Shown piece after piece: positions 17,023-27,369 of a stretch of DNA of 64,000 nt (the first letter of the stretch is position 1; every line of letters begins with the position of its first letter). The notes under the pieces are model-generated. The model saw nothing but the letters and a program-made list of their open reading frames with translations, had not been told where the DNA came from and ran no database searches. Source of the DNA: Sulfurovaceae bacterium (lineage in GTDB: Bacteria; Campylobacterota; Campylobacteria; Campylobacterales; Sulfurovaceae). The stretch covers positions 1-64,000 of the forward strand of contig JAQTLE010000004.1 of assembly GCA_028715055.1 (NCBI GenBank). Direction: 5' to 3'. A program made the position numbers and the translations under genes.

Positions 17023-17412
17023 ATGAGTCAAATACAAATAAAACATTTAGGCGCCATAGGTATTATTTCAGGTATATTATTGTTAACAGGATGTGTGGAC
17101 AATCAAGTGCCATATTATTATTCAGATGCAGGTGTTAATGATGTTATAGGCGTATATGATACTCCTATATATATTGATAGACCTTATTATCATCATAGAA
17201 ACAAATACTATTATGGCGGACAACATCATCATGATGGGAGCTATGATTATAAAGGCACTACATTGCAAGGCGGAGAATATCACGATGGACAAAATGGTGG
17301 AAGCAACAATTATCAAGGTAATACATTGCAAAGCGGACAATATAATGGTGGAAGCAATAATTATCAAGGCAATACATTGCAAGATGGACAACATAGCATA
17401 AGAAACCATTAA
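17023..17412 (+). CDS. Small lipoprotein with tandem repeats (GGSNNYQGNTLQxGQ)
   Basis: RBS AAAGGAG; lipobox LLTGC; tandem 51-bp units at 17296-17346 and 17347-17397 plus a degenerate one upstream. Confidence 0.75.
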   Translation: MSQIQIKHLGAIGIISGILLLTGCVDNQVPYYYSDAGVNDVIGVYDTPIYIDRPYYHHRNKYYYGGQHHHDGSYDYKGTTLQGGEYHDGQNGGSNNYQGNTLQSGQYNGGSNNYQGNTLQDGQHSIRNH

Positions 17413-17498
17413 ATCTTTATACTTATTTAATCTCGTTCCCATGCAGGAGTGAATCAACTCTTGCAATTGAACTTAATTAGGTATTTATTTATTATTTA

Positions 17499-17595
17499 TG
17501 GATTCCGGATCAAGTCCGGAATGACTAGTTTCGTGAATTGCTTTGCCACTTCATGGCTCGCAATGATTGGATTCCTGTTTTTTCACAGGAATGAC
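17499..17595. repeat. Palindromic repeats TGGATTCCGGATCAAGTCCGGAATGAC and TGGATTCCTGTTTTTTCACAGGAATGAC
   Basis: Perfect or near-perfect stems. Confidence 0.85.
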
Positions 17596-17608
17596 ATAGA
17601 CTAAAGGA

Positions 17609-18119
17609 CTAGAAGAAGTAGTTTACCCCAACTGTACCAAGCATGCCTTGCTCATCTTTTTCAAGATTCCAGCGTGCTTTTCCTTCCATTATAAATTGGA
17701 AAGAGTCATACATTGGTATTTTGAGTCCAGCACCTAATAACATATTCCAATCATCGCGATTTGAAACATCGCTTATAGTACGATATCCAAGCCCTAGATC
17801 AGCAAATGGGATAACAGAATTGATGGGACTAAAATCATAACCAACACTGCCGATATAATCAACAACATTAACTTTTTGAGAGCCATAATCCGGATTTGTA
17901 TATAATACTTCGCCTATGGCAGACCATTTATCCGTAAAATGGTAACCTACTCGCAACCCGGCACCTGGAAAATAATTGTCAAGAGCATCACCGCTTCCAC
18001 CTTCAAAAATTGCTACACCTGACAAACCGACTTCCCATGGCTTTGCAATGGCATCCGCTTGTCCATAAACAGCACCACTCATTACTAACAAGGTGACTAA
18101 TGATATTTTTTTTAACATA
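17609..18119 (-). CDS. Small outer-membrane beta-barrel protein (OmpA-N/OMP_b-brl-like)
   Basis: RBS GAAGGAGA; signal peptide MLKKISLVTLLVMSGAVYGQA; alternating beta pattern, terminal ...VGVNYFF. Confidence 0.8.
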
Positions 18120-18223
18120 ATATTCTCCTTCAATTTCAATGATTCTTTTTAATATTAAAACACATTAAATATTTAACCAAACTTAAAATGATTGCTTAAA
18201 ATATAAATTTTTTTAAAATAAAT

Positions 18224-18649
18224 TTATAATCTTCGGTGTTCTATTTTTGTGCATTTGCTTTGTACGACTTTTATGCCACTTTCTTGTGCTTTTGCGGCAG
18301 CTTCATTGTTCACAAGTCCTAGCTGAGTCCATACACAATACACATCACCTCTTGCTATGGCTTCATCTATCACTGAGGCTATCACTTCTGGTTTGCGAAA
18401 AATATCAACCATATCTATCTTGCATGGAATTTCGCTCAAGCTCCTATATACTTTTTCGCCTAGTATGGTCTCTTCTTTTGGATATACCGGTATTATAGTA
18501 AAGCCCGCGTTTTTGAGATATCGTGCAACCATATTACTGGCTTTCCTCTCATCGGGCGAGCATCCTATGATCGCGATTGTTTTAGTCTTGTCAAAAATAT
18601 CTTTCATTTGTGCTTGGTCAGTATTGACAGTAGGAAATTCGCATTCCAT
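18224..18649 (-). CDS. CoA-binding domain protein (YccU-like)
   Basis: TKTIAIIGCSPDERKASNMVARYLKNAGFTIIPVYPKEETILGEKVYRSLSEIP; start MECEF with RBS GGAAG. Confidence 0.88.
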   Translation of the reverse strand: MECEFPTVNTDQAQMKDIFDKTKTIAIIGCSPDERKASNMVARYLKNAGFTIIPVYPKEETILGEKVYRSLSEIPCKIDMVDIFRKPEVIASVIDEAIARGDVYCVWTQLGLVNNEAAAKAQESGIKVVQSKCTKIEHRRL

Positions 18650-18680
18650 TATTTTACTTCCTTGTTTGTAGGTTGGTCTG

Positions 18681-18951
18681 TTACCCCAATTAGGCACATA
18701 CCTAAATTTTGAGAGCATCAGGGATAGTAAGATTTGGATAAAAAAAGTTAAAGGACTACCCCAAAGGTAATTCGAGACTTTTTTTGTTCAAAGATTGCTT
18801 GTCTTTCATGCTCCCAATAGGGTACAATGCTTTTGCACATACTCATCGTTAAAACTTCTCAACGTAGCTTTGGGCTATGCTTTCAAAGTTTCGCCTTGAT
18901 TATGCACAAAATCATTTGTATCAAAACTTAGGTATGTATCTAATGGGGTAA
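18681..18951. mobile_element. MITE-like element with ~31-bp imperfect terminal inverted repeats
   Basis: TTACCCCAATTAGGCACATACCTAAATTTTGA (18681-18712) versus reverse complement of 18921-18951 TTACCCCATTAGATACATACCTAAGTTTTGA; no transposase inside. Confidence 0.65.
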
Positions 18952-18992
18952 TATGTTATAATTGTATCCAATTATGGCAACAGGAAAATTAA

Positions 18993-20204
18993 ATGTTAAA
19001 TCTTGATACTATCAAAAAAGCAGCAAAAAGGATAGAAAAAGTTGCACATCATACACCTTTTTCTTATGCTCCTGTTTTGAGCAATTTAAGCGGTTATGAC
19101 GTATATCTCAAAAATGAAAATCTTCAACGCACAGGGTCATTCAAACTTCGTGGAGCTTTCAATAAAATTGCAGCACTCGCAGAAGAGGGTAACACAAAAG
19201 GTGTGGTAGCAGCAAGTGCAGGAAATCATGCACAAGGAGTAGCGCTTGGCGCGGCACATTTTGGGCTTCTGGCCGCCATCGTTATGCCAGAATCAACACC
19301 GCTCAATAAGATACAAGGCGTAAAAGATTTTGGCGCAGAAGTCATATTGCATGGCTCTAATTATGATGAAGCTTATGCCTATGCCATAGATTACGCCAAA
19401 AACAACGATGCGAGTTTTGTGCATCCGTTTGCCGATGATGATGTTATGGCAGGACAAGGCACAATAGCATTGGAAATGCTCCAAGATATAAGCGATCTGG
19501 ATGTGATCATCGTTCCGGTTGGCGGCGGCGGACTTATAAGCGGAGTCGCTACAGCAGCCAAAGCCATAAATCCGAAGATCAAAGTAATAGGAGTAGCTGC
19601 CAAAGGCGCTCCGGCAATGAAACAATCATTTGATGCCAAAAAACCTATAGATTCACTGCATGTCAAAACTATTGCAGATGGAATTGCCGTGAGAGATACT
19701 TCGCCCGTGACATTGGAATATATATTAAATAATGTAGATGATATAGTTTTGGTGCGCGAAGATGAGATAGCCAATGCGATTTTATTTTTGCTCGAAAAAC
19801 AAAAAATACTTGTAGAAGGCGCTGGCGCTGTTGGAGTAGCTGCACTCATACATCATAAGTTGAAATTGCCTAAAAATAGCAAAATAGGCATAGTAGTCAG
19901 CGGCGGCAACATAGATGTAACTATGCTCTCTCTCATAATCGAAAAAGGGCTTATGAAATCAGCGAGAAAAATGAAGCTAATGGTAACGCTTGTAGATAAG
20001 CCCGGAGCATTGATGAGATTTACCGAGATACTAAGAAGTGTCGGAGCCAATATAGTACAGATCGGTTATGACAGGACTTCTATTGATCTTGAATTTGGCG
20101 ATGCGCATGTATCTGTATCGTTAGAAACCAAAGGCGAAGCACATCAGGAAGAAATAAGAACCAAACTAAAACAAAACGGTTTTGTATTTAGCGAAGCGCA
20201 CTAA
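18993..20204 (+). CDS. ilvA: Threonine ammonia-lyase with C-terminal ACT domain
   Basis: SFKLRGAFNKI PLP-lysine motif; VPVGGGGLISGVA; ACT tail. Confidence 0.93.
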   Translation: MLNLDTIKKAAKRIEKVAHHTPFSYAPVLSNLSGYDVYLKNENLQRTGSFKLRGAFNKIAALAEEGNTKGVVAASAGNHAQGVALGAAHFGLLAAIVMPESTPLNKIQGVKDFGAEVILHGSNYDEAYAYAIDYAKNNDASFVHPFADDDVMAGQGTIALEMLQDISDLDVIIVPVGGGGLISGVATAAKAINPKIKVIGVAAKGAPAMKQSFDAKKPIDSLHVKTIADGIAVRDTSPVTLEYILNNVDDIVLVREDEIANAILFLLEKQKILVEGAGAVGVAALIHHKLKLPKNSKIGIVVSGGNIDVTMLSLIIEKGLMKSARKMKLMVTLVDKPGALMRFTEILRSVGANIVQIGYDRTSIDLEFGDAHVSVSLETKGEAHQEEIRTKLKQNGFVFSEAH

Positions 20205-21110
20205 ATGATAGCTATTGATCTGGGTTCAAATACCTTGCGTGTATTGCAGATGGATTGTAGCAGCGGGGAATTTTTGTATGAGTATCAAAAAATTGTAAGA
20301 ACTGCTGATAATCTCATTCACACCGGAGTGATCTCACTAGAGGCAAAAGACAGGATAATATGTGCTATCAATGAAGCGGCGTCGCATATCGATTTTACAA
20401 AAGATAAGATCAAAGCCGTTACCACGCAAGCCATGAGGGCAGCAAAAAACAGTTCCGAGATATTGGAAGAAATTTATAAAGAAACCGGAGTAAGATTTGA
20501 GATAATTGACGGATATACTGAAGCCAGACTTACTATATCGGCAGTTTTAAAACGTCTAGATATATTAGGCATCATGCCTAAAAATGGGTTTGCAATGATC
20601 GATATAGGCGGCGCATCTACCGAGATCGCTTTTGTATATGATGATGACATCGTAGCTCAAAGTTTTCCGATCGGCATAGTGACTTTGTCTCAAACTTATC
20701 CTAGCCTAGATAGATTAGAAAATATTTTGCCCGGTAAGATCAAAATAATAAACGACTATATACAAAACATTATAAGTCAAAAAGGTAAAGTTGATATGGT
20801 TGTAGCCACAGCAGGTACCCCAACCACAGTAGCTGCTATGAAAATAGGTTTGGATTTTGATACTTATGAGGCTTCCAAGATAAACGGCATGAAGCTTGAT
20901 CTTTCTGATATGGATGAGCAACTTGAGAGATTACTCCATATGAGTGAAAATATGCGCCAGATTGCAGTAGGTACCGATAGGAGCGATCTTATAGCCACTG
21001 GGATAGTGTTGTTTAAATCACTATTAAAATTGCTTGGTAAAAACGAATGTGTCGTCGTCGATGACGGACTCAGAGAGGGCGTAGCTCTAGAAGGATGCAA
21101 AGCTATATGA
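20205..21110 (+). CDS. Ppx/GppA phosphatase family protein (paralog 1)
   Basis: MIAIDLGSNTLRVLQMD...MIDIGGASTEIAF...VATAGTPTTVAAM. Confidence 0.88.
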   Translation: MIAIDLGSNTLRVLQMDCSSGEFLYEYQKIVRTADNLIHTGVISLEAKDRIICAINEAASHIDFTKDKIKAVTTQAMRAAKNSSEILEEIYKETGVRFEIIDGYTEARLTISAVLKRLDILGIMPKNGFAMIDIGGASTEIAFVYDDDIVAQSFPIGIVTLSQTYPSLDRLENILPGKIKIINDYIQNIISQKGKVDMVVATAGTPTTVAAMKIGLDFDTYEASKINGMKLDLSDMDEQLERLLHMSENMRQIAVGTDRSDLIATGIVLFKSLLKLLGKNECVVVDDGLREGVALEGCKAI

Positions 21111-21156
21111 TGTCATACTGGATTTATTTCAGTATCTCTAATTTGTTTTTTCTTTA

Positions 21157-21299
21157 CTACCTTTTTAGAAAAGGTAGCCCCAAAATCGTCACACTCACAA
21201 ACCGCAACGCTAGATTTTTGCGGCATATGCTCAAAATCTAGCTGCTTTTCGAATGCTCGTGTGACATTATTTTATATATGTAACGTCATTCCTGCATAG
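21157..21299 (+). repeat. Two-hairpin repeat family, copy E
   Basis: CTACCTTTT-TAG-AAAAGGTAG (21157-21177); inner stem GCTAGATTTT/AAAATCTAGC (21209-21218/21233-21242); GTCACAC...GTGTGAC boundary. Confidence 0.8.
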
Positions 21300-21332
21300 G
21301 AGTGTGTATTTATCTTTTGTGATTAAGTATGC

Positions 21333-21358
21333 ATCCCACGGAGACCGTGGGAACGAGA
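21333..21358. repeat. Palindromic repeat CATCCCACGGAGACCGTGGGAACGAG
   Basis: CCCACGG/CCGTGGG stem; related CTCGTTCCCATGCAGGAG at about 17421. Confidence 0.7.
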
Positions 21359-21448
21359 TTTAATAATAGGTTTCACCTGCAAATTTGCTGATTTCTAAAC
21401 TTTTTTTGCTATAATCAATCCCAAAACTATATCTTTGGAGAAGAGACC

Positions 21449-23143
21449 ATGAAAATGAGTGGAGCACAAATGGTGTGCGAAGCACTCATCGCCGAGGGAG
21501 TTACAACCGTTTTTGGTTACCCCGGCGGTGCTATTATGAACGTATATGACGCAATCTATAAACAAAACGGATTTGAGCACATACTCAATCGCCATGAGCA
21601 AGCTGCAGTTCATGCAGCTGATGGTTATGCTAGAGCTACAGGTAAAGTCGGAGTTGCAATGGTGACAAGCGGACCTGGGTTTACTAATGCTATAACAGGT
21701 CTGGCAACTGCTTATATGGACTCTATACCTATGGTTGTCATATCCGGACAGGTTCCACTTTCTCTAATAGGCACAGACGGATTTCAAGAAGTAGATGCAG
21801 TAGGAATATCCAGATCTTGTACAAAGCACAATTATTTGGTAGGAAGCATAGAAGATCTGCCTCGTATAATCAAAGAAGCATTTTATATTGCCAATTCGGG
21901 TAGACCGGGTCCTGTACTTGTAGATATCCCAAAAGATATAACAGCAGAATATGGTGTATTTAATTATCCTGCCGAAGTAAATATTCCAACTTATCGTCCT
22001 GTTTCCAAAGGCAATGATAGACAGATCAAAAAAGCAGTCGATGCTATATTGGAATCAAAAAAACCACTTTTATATGTCGGTGGTGGAGTAGTTCTAGGCA
22101 ATGCAAGTGATTTGGTGCGAGAATTTGCAAAATTAACTCAAATTCCGGCTGTTGAAACTTTGATGGCAAGAGGTGTTATGGGAAGCGATAATCCATTGTT
22201 GCTTGGTATGATAGGAATGCATGGAAATTACGCTTCAAATATGGCCATGAGCGAAACTGATTTGATCATATCACTTGGTGCTAGATTTGATGACAGGGTT
22301 ACCGGAAAGCTCAGTGAATTTGCTAAGTATGCGCAAATAATACATATAGATATAGATCCTGCAAACATAGGAAAAATTGTAGATGTAGATTATCCTATAG
22401 TAGGTGATGTAAACGATGTATTGCAAAAAATGACTTCTCAATTGGTCGGAACTGTAAATCCGGATAGATATCAAGCTTGGAGAGAAATATTAGCAAGGTA
22501 TGACGAGCTTCATCCGCTTAGTTATAACGATAGCGATGAGGTCATAAAACCACAATGGGCGATTCAGAGAATCGGAGAGATGCTAGGAAAAAAAGCTATC
22601 ATCACATCTGATGTTGGACAACACCAGATGTGGGCAGCACAATTTTATCCATTCGATAGACCGCGGCAATGGATAAACTCCGGCGGTCTTGGTACTATGG
22701 GCTTTGGTTTCCCTGCAGCCTTAGGCGCTAAACGCGGCGTACCTGAAAAAACAGTTGTTAATATAACAGGCGATGGATCAATACTCATGAATATGCAAGA
22801 ACTTATAACAGCAGCTGAGTATAATATCCCGGTAATCAATGTTATTCTTAATAATAACTTTTTGGGAATGGTAAGACAATGGCAGACATTCTTTTATGAC
22901 AAGAGATATTCTGCGACTGATTTGAGTTTTCAGCCAAATTTCAAAGCCTTGGCTGAAGCATGCGGTGGTATAGGCTATGATGTAGCAACAAAAAAAGAGT
23001 TTGATGAAGCTATAAACGATGCCATCAAACAAAATAAAGTTTGTTTTGTGAATGTGGCTGTACATCGCTTCGAGAATGTACTACCTATGGTGCCGGCAGG
23101 TGGTGCATTGTATAATATGTTATTAGAGCACAAGGACCAATAA
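21449..23143 (+). CDS. ilvB: Acetolactate synthase large subunit
   Basis: GVTTVFGYPGGAIMNVYDAIY...RHEQAAVHAADGYARATGKVGVAMVTSGPG. Confidence 0.97.
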   Translation: MKMSGAQMVCEALIAEGVTTVFGYPGGAIMNVYDAIYKQNGFEHILNRHEQAAVHAADGYARATGKVGVAMVTSGPGFTNAITGLATAYMDSIPMVVISGQVPLSLIGTDGFQEVDAVGISRSCTKHNYLVGSIEDLPRIIKEAFYIANSGRPGPVLVDIPKDITAEYGVFNYPAEVNIPTYRPVSKGNDRQIKKAVDAILESKKPLLYVGGGVVLGNASDLVREFAKLTQIPAVETLMARGVMGSDNPLLLGMIGMHGNYASNMAMSETDLIISLGARFDDRVTGKLSEFAKYAQIIHIDIDPANIGKIVDVDYPIVGDVNDVLQKMTSQLVGTVNPDRYQAWREILARYDELHPLSYNDSDEVIKPQWAIQRIGEMLGKKAIITSDVGQHQMWAAQFYPFDRPRQWINSGGLGTMGFGFPAALGAKRGVPEKTVVNITGDGSILMNMQELITAAEYNIPVINVILNNNFLGMVRQWQTFFYDKRYSATDLSFQPNFKALAEACGGIGYDVATKKEFDEAINDAIKQNKVCFVNVAVHRFENVLPMVPAGGALYNMLLEHKDQ

Positions 23144-23613
23144 TGCAAGAAGTCAGAAGAGTTATATCAGCTATCGTTATGAATGAAAGCTCAGTATTGG
23201 CAAGGGTTTCCGGGCTTTTTGCCGGACGCGGCTACAATATAGAATCACTTACAGTTGCTCCGATCCCAAATAGTGATCTTTCGCGTATCACTATAGTTAC
23301 AAAAGGCAACCAAAGAATTATAGAACAAATTACAAAACAGCTTAATAAACTTATCTCTACGCTTAAAGTAATTGAGCATGAAGAGATGGTAGAAAAAGAG
23401 ATGGTGTTGATCAAGTTTCCGGCTAGTGAGCATCTCTCAGATATTCAAGCACTTTGCCATGCTTATAATGGCGGAATCGTAAATGCCGGTGAAAATATTA
23501 TAATAGCTATGGCTGCAGATGAATCTAAACGAATAGAACATTTTATAGAAGCATCACAAAGATACAATCCGCTTGAAATCGTACGAGGCGGCATTGTAGC
23601 CATAGAAAGGTAA
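23143..23613 (+). CDS. ilvH: Acetolactate synthase small subunit
   Basis: RRVISAIVMNESSVLARVSGLFAGRGYNIESLTV. Confidence 0.96.
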   Translation: MQEVRRVISAIVMNESSVLARVSGLFAGRGYNIESLTVAPIPNSDLSRITIVTKGNQRIIEQITKQLNKLISTLKVIEHEEMVEKEMVLIKFPASEHLSDIQALCHAYNGGIVNAGENIIIAMAADESKRIEHFIEASQRYNPLEIVRGGIVAIER

Positions 23614-23619
23614 GTGTAG

Positions 23620-24573
23620 ATGTTACTTAGTGATATCATAGATAATATTGGTCTGTCTTTTGATGGCATAGATAAAGAGATCGTCGGCATTCACACATTA
23701 AGTGAAGCCGGCTCTAACCAGCTTAGCTTTTTTAATAACGATAAATATAAAGATGAACTCTCATCTACAAAGGCCGGCGCAGTTCTAATCGAAGAGAAAT
23801 ATGCACATTTATTGCCGCAAAATACCATAGCTATTATAACAAATGAACCGTATCTTAAACTCGCCCTTGCATCAAAACTTTTTGCATATAAGTTATCTAC
23901 AAAAACCATTAAGCCTATTTTGGGCGATGAATGCGATATAGATAAAAGCGTGGTTTTTGGAACCAATGTAACAATAGGCGATCGTGTTACCATACTTGGC
24001 GGATGTTATATCGGAGATAATGTTACGATTGGTTCTGATACTTTGCTCCATCCAAATGTTACAATTTATCATCATACTATACTTGGTGACAAATGCATCA
24101 TACATAGCGGCACGGTGATCGGAAGCGATGGATTTGGATTTGCACATACGCGAATGGGAGAGCATGTCAAAATATATCAAAACGGCAATGTCATCATAGA
24201 AAATGATGTAGAAATAGGTGCTAATTGTACGATCGATAGAGCCGTATTTGGTAGCACTTTTATAAGAAATGGTACCAAGATGGATAATCTTATCCAAGTG
24301 GGTCATAATTGTGATATAGGTGCATATAGTATAATTACAGGTCAAGTGGGGCTATCTGGTTCTTCTATATTAGGAAGAAATGTTGTAATGGGCGGACAAA
24401 GCGCAACTACGGGGCATTTGAAGATCGGTGATTTTGCTACAATTGCAGGTAGAGGCGTAGCGACCAAATCGCTTGAAGGCGGTAAAACATATGGCGGCTT
24501 CCCTGCTATAGAGCATAGTGTTTGGCTGCGCTCGCAAGCAAAATTAGCATCCTTGCTCAAAAAATCAAAATAG
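23620..24573 (+). CDS. lpxD: UDP-3-O-acylglucosamine N-acyltransferase
   Basis: LbetaH repeats; [14 protein letters not shown]...[23 protein letters not shown]. Confidence 0.96.
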   Translation: MLLSDIIDNIGLSFDGIDKEIVGIHTLSEAGSNQLSFFNNDKYKDELSSTKAGAVLIEEKYAHLLPQNTIAIITNEPYLKLALASKLFAYKLSTKTIKPILGDECDIDKSVVFGTNVTIGDRVTILGGCYIGDNVTIGSDTLLHPNVTIYHHTILGDKCIIHSGTVIGSDGFGFAHTRMGEHVKIYQNGNVIIENDVEIGANCTIDRAVFGSTFIRNGTKMDNLIQVGHNCDIGAYSIITGQVGLSGSSILGRNVVMGGQSATTGHLKIGDFATIAGRGVATKSLEGGKTYGGFPAIEHSVWLRSQAKLASLLKKSK

Positions 24574-24604
24574 TGATATAATATTTTAAAAAATGGAGCA
24601 AACT

Positions 24605-24835
24605 ATGGGTCAAATAATTAGAATAATCCAAGAAATTGATCTAGAAGGTACAACCAATGGATGTATAACAGTAGGTATTATAGCTGAGCCATATGGGATA
24701 GAAAGCCAAAGCGTAGCAAGTATAGGCGTTGCACTTCAAGGTAGTGCAAACGAGCCTGATTGGAAGGTTCATATTCCAAAAGAGAACATTGATGCAGTAA
24801 TATCAGCATTGCAAGAGGCCAAAAAAAATTTATAA
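24605..24835 (+). CDS. Conserved hypothetical small protein
   Basis: Coherent 76-80 aa ORF (MGQIIRIIQEIDLEGTTNGCITVGIIAEPYGIESQSVASIGVALQGS) between lpxD and leuS. Confidence 0.7.
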   Translation: MGQIIRIIQEIDLEGTTNGCITVGIIAEPYGIESQSVASIGVALQGSANEPDWKVHIPKENIDAVISALQEAKKNL

Positions 24836-24915
24836 CAATCATAGCCAAAAACAATTTACCGCCTCTTTAGTCTCACTCTGGTATAATCATTGATATTTTA
24901 TTTTTTGGAGTAAAG

Positions 24916-27369
24916 ATGAGTTACAGGCCTCATGATATAGAATCTAAATGGCAAAATTATTGGCTGGAGCATAAAAGTTTTGAACCAAGCGAAGATTTTA
25001 CATTAGATAAAAAATACATATTAAGTATGTTTCCATTTCCTAGTGGAAGACTTCATATGGGGCATGTAAGAAACTATACTCTAAGCGATACATTTGCTAG
25101 ATATTATCGTCAACAAGGTTTCAATGTACTTCATCCGATCGGTTTTGATAGCTTCGGCATGCCTGCAGAAAATGCAGCCATAAAGAACGGTTCTCATCCA
25201 AAAACATGGACTTATGATAATATAGATTATATGAAACGCGAGTTCGCTTCTTTGGGGTTCTCGTTTTCGCAAGACAGACAATTGGCCACTAGCGATGAAT
25301 TGTATACCAAATTCGAGCAAGGCTTCATCATTGACATGTATGAAAAAGGTTTGCTTTATCGCAAAGAAGGTCTTCTTAATTGGTGTCCGAATGATTTGAC
25401 AGTCCTAGCCAATGAACAAGTAGTAGATGGATGCTGTTGGAGATGTGATACGCCTATAGTCAAAAAAGAGATGAACCAATATTATTTCAAGATCACTCAG
25501 TATGCTGATGAGCTTCTAGAGGATCTCGCTAGTCTTGAAGGCGGTTGGCCTAAGCAAGTTCTCACTATGCAGGAAAATTGGATAGGAAAATCAAACGGCT
25601 TATCATTCGATCTGTTTTTTGATGAAGCAAGCAAAACAAAACTAAATAACAAATTTGATAGCTTTGATGTATTTACGACACGTCCTGATACGATTTACGG
25701 AGTATCTTATACTGCACTCGCGCCCGAACATCCGATAGTTTCATATATGATAGAAAATTCTCTTTTGAGTGAGGATGTGATCTCTCAAATACAAGAGATG
25801 AAAAACAGCTCATCGATAGATAGACAAAAAGAAAAAATCGGTGTGCCTTTAGGGATTTATGTTGTTCATCCTCTGACTGGAGAAAAAGTACCGGTTTGGG
25901 TGGCCAATTTCGTACTTATGGATTACGGCAGCGGTGCTGTGATGGCAGTACCTGCTCATGATGATAGAGATTTTGATTTTGCAAAGAAATACAACCTTCC
26001 TGTAAATGCTGTTATTAAGCCGCTTAGTGGTGAACTTAGCTTGGACCATGCTTATACGGAAGCCGGAATATTATTTAATTCAGCACAGTTTGACGGACTG
26101 AACTCTAAAGATGCTCAAGCTAAAATAATAGAATTTTTTGAGAATAAAAATATAGGCAAGAAAACTACCAATTACAAGTTGAAAGATTGGGGAGTGTCGC
26201 GTCAAAGATACTGGGGTGCTCCGATACCATTTGTGCATTGTGAATGTTGTGGGCTGGTAATGGAGAAAAAAGAAAATCTTCCTATCGCGCTGCCAGAAGA
26301 TATAGAGATAACAGGAGAGGGCAATCCTCTAGAAAAGCATCCTACCTGGAAATATTGCAAATGTCCAAAATGTGGAGGAGATGCGATTAGAGAAACAGAT
26401 ACTATGGATACATTTGTAGAGTCTAGTTGGTATTTTCTTCGTTTTTGCGCATCACCAAGCAATTGGTTGCAAGAACCGTTTTCTAAAGAACAATTAAAAT
26501 ATTGGATGGGGGTCGACCATTACATAGGTGGTATAGAACATGCCGTGTTGCATCTTTTGTATGCTAGATTTTTCACTAAAGTTTTTAGAGATCTGGGATA
26601 TTTGGATTTCGATGAGCCATTCGATAGACTTTTAACTCAAGGTATGGTATTAAAAGACGGTGCTAAAATGAGTAAATCCAAGGGAAATACAGTTGATCCT
26701 GATGCATTGATAGAACAATATGGTGCCGATACGGCTAGATTGTTTATACTTTTTGCTGCTCCTCCGACTCAAGAACTTGAATGGAATGATAGTGCAGTCG
26801 AAGGTGCATTTAAATTTATCAAGAGATTTTATGACAGAAGCGTCAATATTATTCCATGCGAAACAAAGCCGGTTATTGAGCATGATAAATTGTCAAAAGA
26901 TGAAAAATTTGCTAGAAAAAAAGTTTATGAGGCACTTGTCAGAGCAAATGATGTTTACAATGAAAGATATACCTTTAATACCATGATAGCCGGCGTAATG
27001 GAAGCCATGAATGCGCTTAATGCTCAGGACAATAAGAGTGTTTGGAGCGAAGGGTATTGGGTGCTTTGTTCAATCATGGAACCTGTCATTCCTCATGTAG
27101 TAAGCGAAATTAGCCAAAAATACTTTGGTCTTAAAAATCTCGCACCTCAAGATATAGTGAGTGAAGTTTTTGTAGCCGATAACATTACTTACGGCATCTC
27201 TATCAATGGCAAAAACAGAGGAGAAATAGAAGTGGCGCTGAGCGTTCCAAGCGAAGAAATCATATCGCTTGCCAAAGAAGCGGTAGCAAAATGGTTGGAT
27301 GGCATGAGCATAGTAAAAGAGATCGTTGTGCCCAATAAACTTGTAAATTTGGTAGTAAAACCATGCTGA
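24916..27369 (+). CDS. leuS: Leucyl-tRNA synthetase
   Basis: [33 protein letters not shown]. Confidence 0.98.
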   Translation: MSYRPHDIESKWQNYWLEHKSFEPSEDFTLDKKYILSMFPFPSGRLHMGHVRNYTLSDTFARYYRQQGFNVLHPIGFDSFGMPAENAAIKNGSHPKTWTYDNIDYMKREFASLGFSFSQDRQLATSDELYTKFEQGFIIDMYEKGLLYRKEGLLNWCPNDLTVLANEQVVDGCCWRCDTPIVKKEMNQYYFKITQYADELLEDLASLEGGWPKQVLTMQENWIGKSNGLSFDLFFDEASKTKLNNKFDSFDVFTTRPDTIYGVSYTALAPEHPIVSYMIENSLLSEDVISQIQEMKNSSSIDRQKEKIGVPLGIYVVHPLTGEKVPVWVANFVLMDYGSGAVMAVPAHDDRDFDFAKKYNLPVNAVIKPLSGELSLDHAYTEAGILFNSAQFDGLNSKDAQAKIIEFFENKNIGKKTTNYKLKDWGVSRQRYWGAPIPFVHCECCGLVMEKKENLPIALPEDIEITGEGNPLEKHPTWKYCKCPKCGGDAIRETDTMDTFVESSWYFLRFCASPSNWLQEPFSKEQLKYWMGVDHYIGGIEHAVLHLLYARFFTKVFRDLGYLDFDEPFDRLLTQGMVLKDGAKMSKSKGNTVDPDALIEQYGADTARLFILFAAPPTQELEWNDSAVEGAFKFIKRFYDRSVNIIPCETKPVIEHDKLSKDEKFARKKVYEALVRANDVYNERYTFNTMIAGVMEAMNALNAQDNKSVWSEGYWVLCSIMEPVIPHVVSEISQKYFGLKNLAPQDIVSEVFVADNITYGISINGKNRGEIEVALSVPSEEIISLAKEAVAKWLDGMSIVKEIVVPNKLVNLVVKPC

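Noticed and set aside
17296-17397. Possible CRISPR-like tandem repeats
   Set aside because: Direct in-frame repeats without spacers; coding repeats of a lipoprotein. No CRISPR array or cas genes seen in the window.
17122-17466. 114-aa minus-strand Ile-rich ORF
   Set aside because: Antisense to the tandem-repeat lipoprotein, which has the RBS and lipobox.
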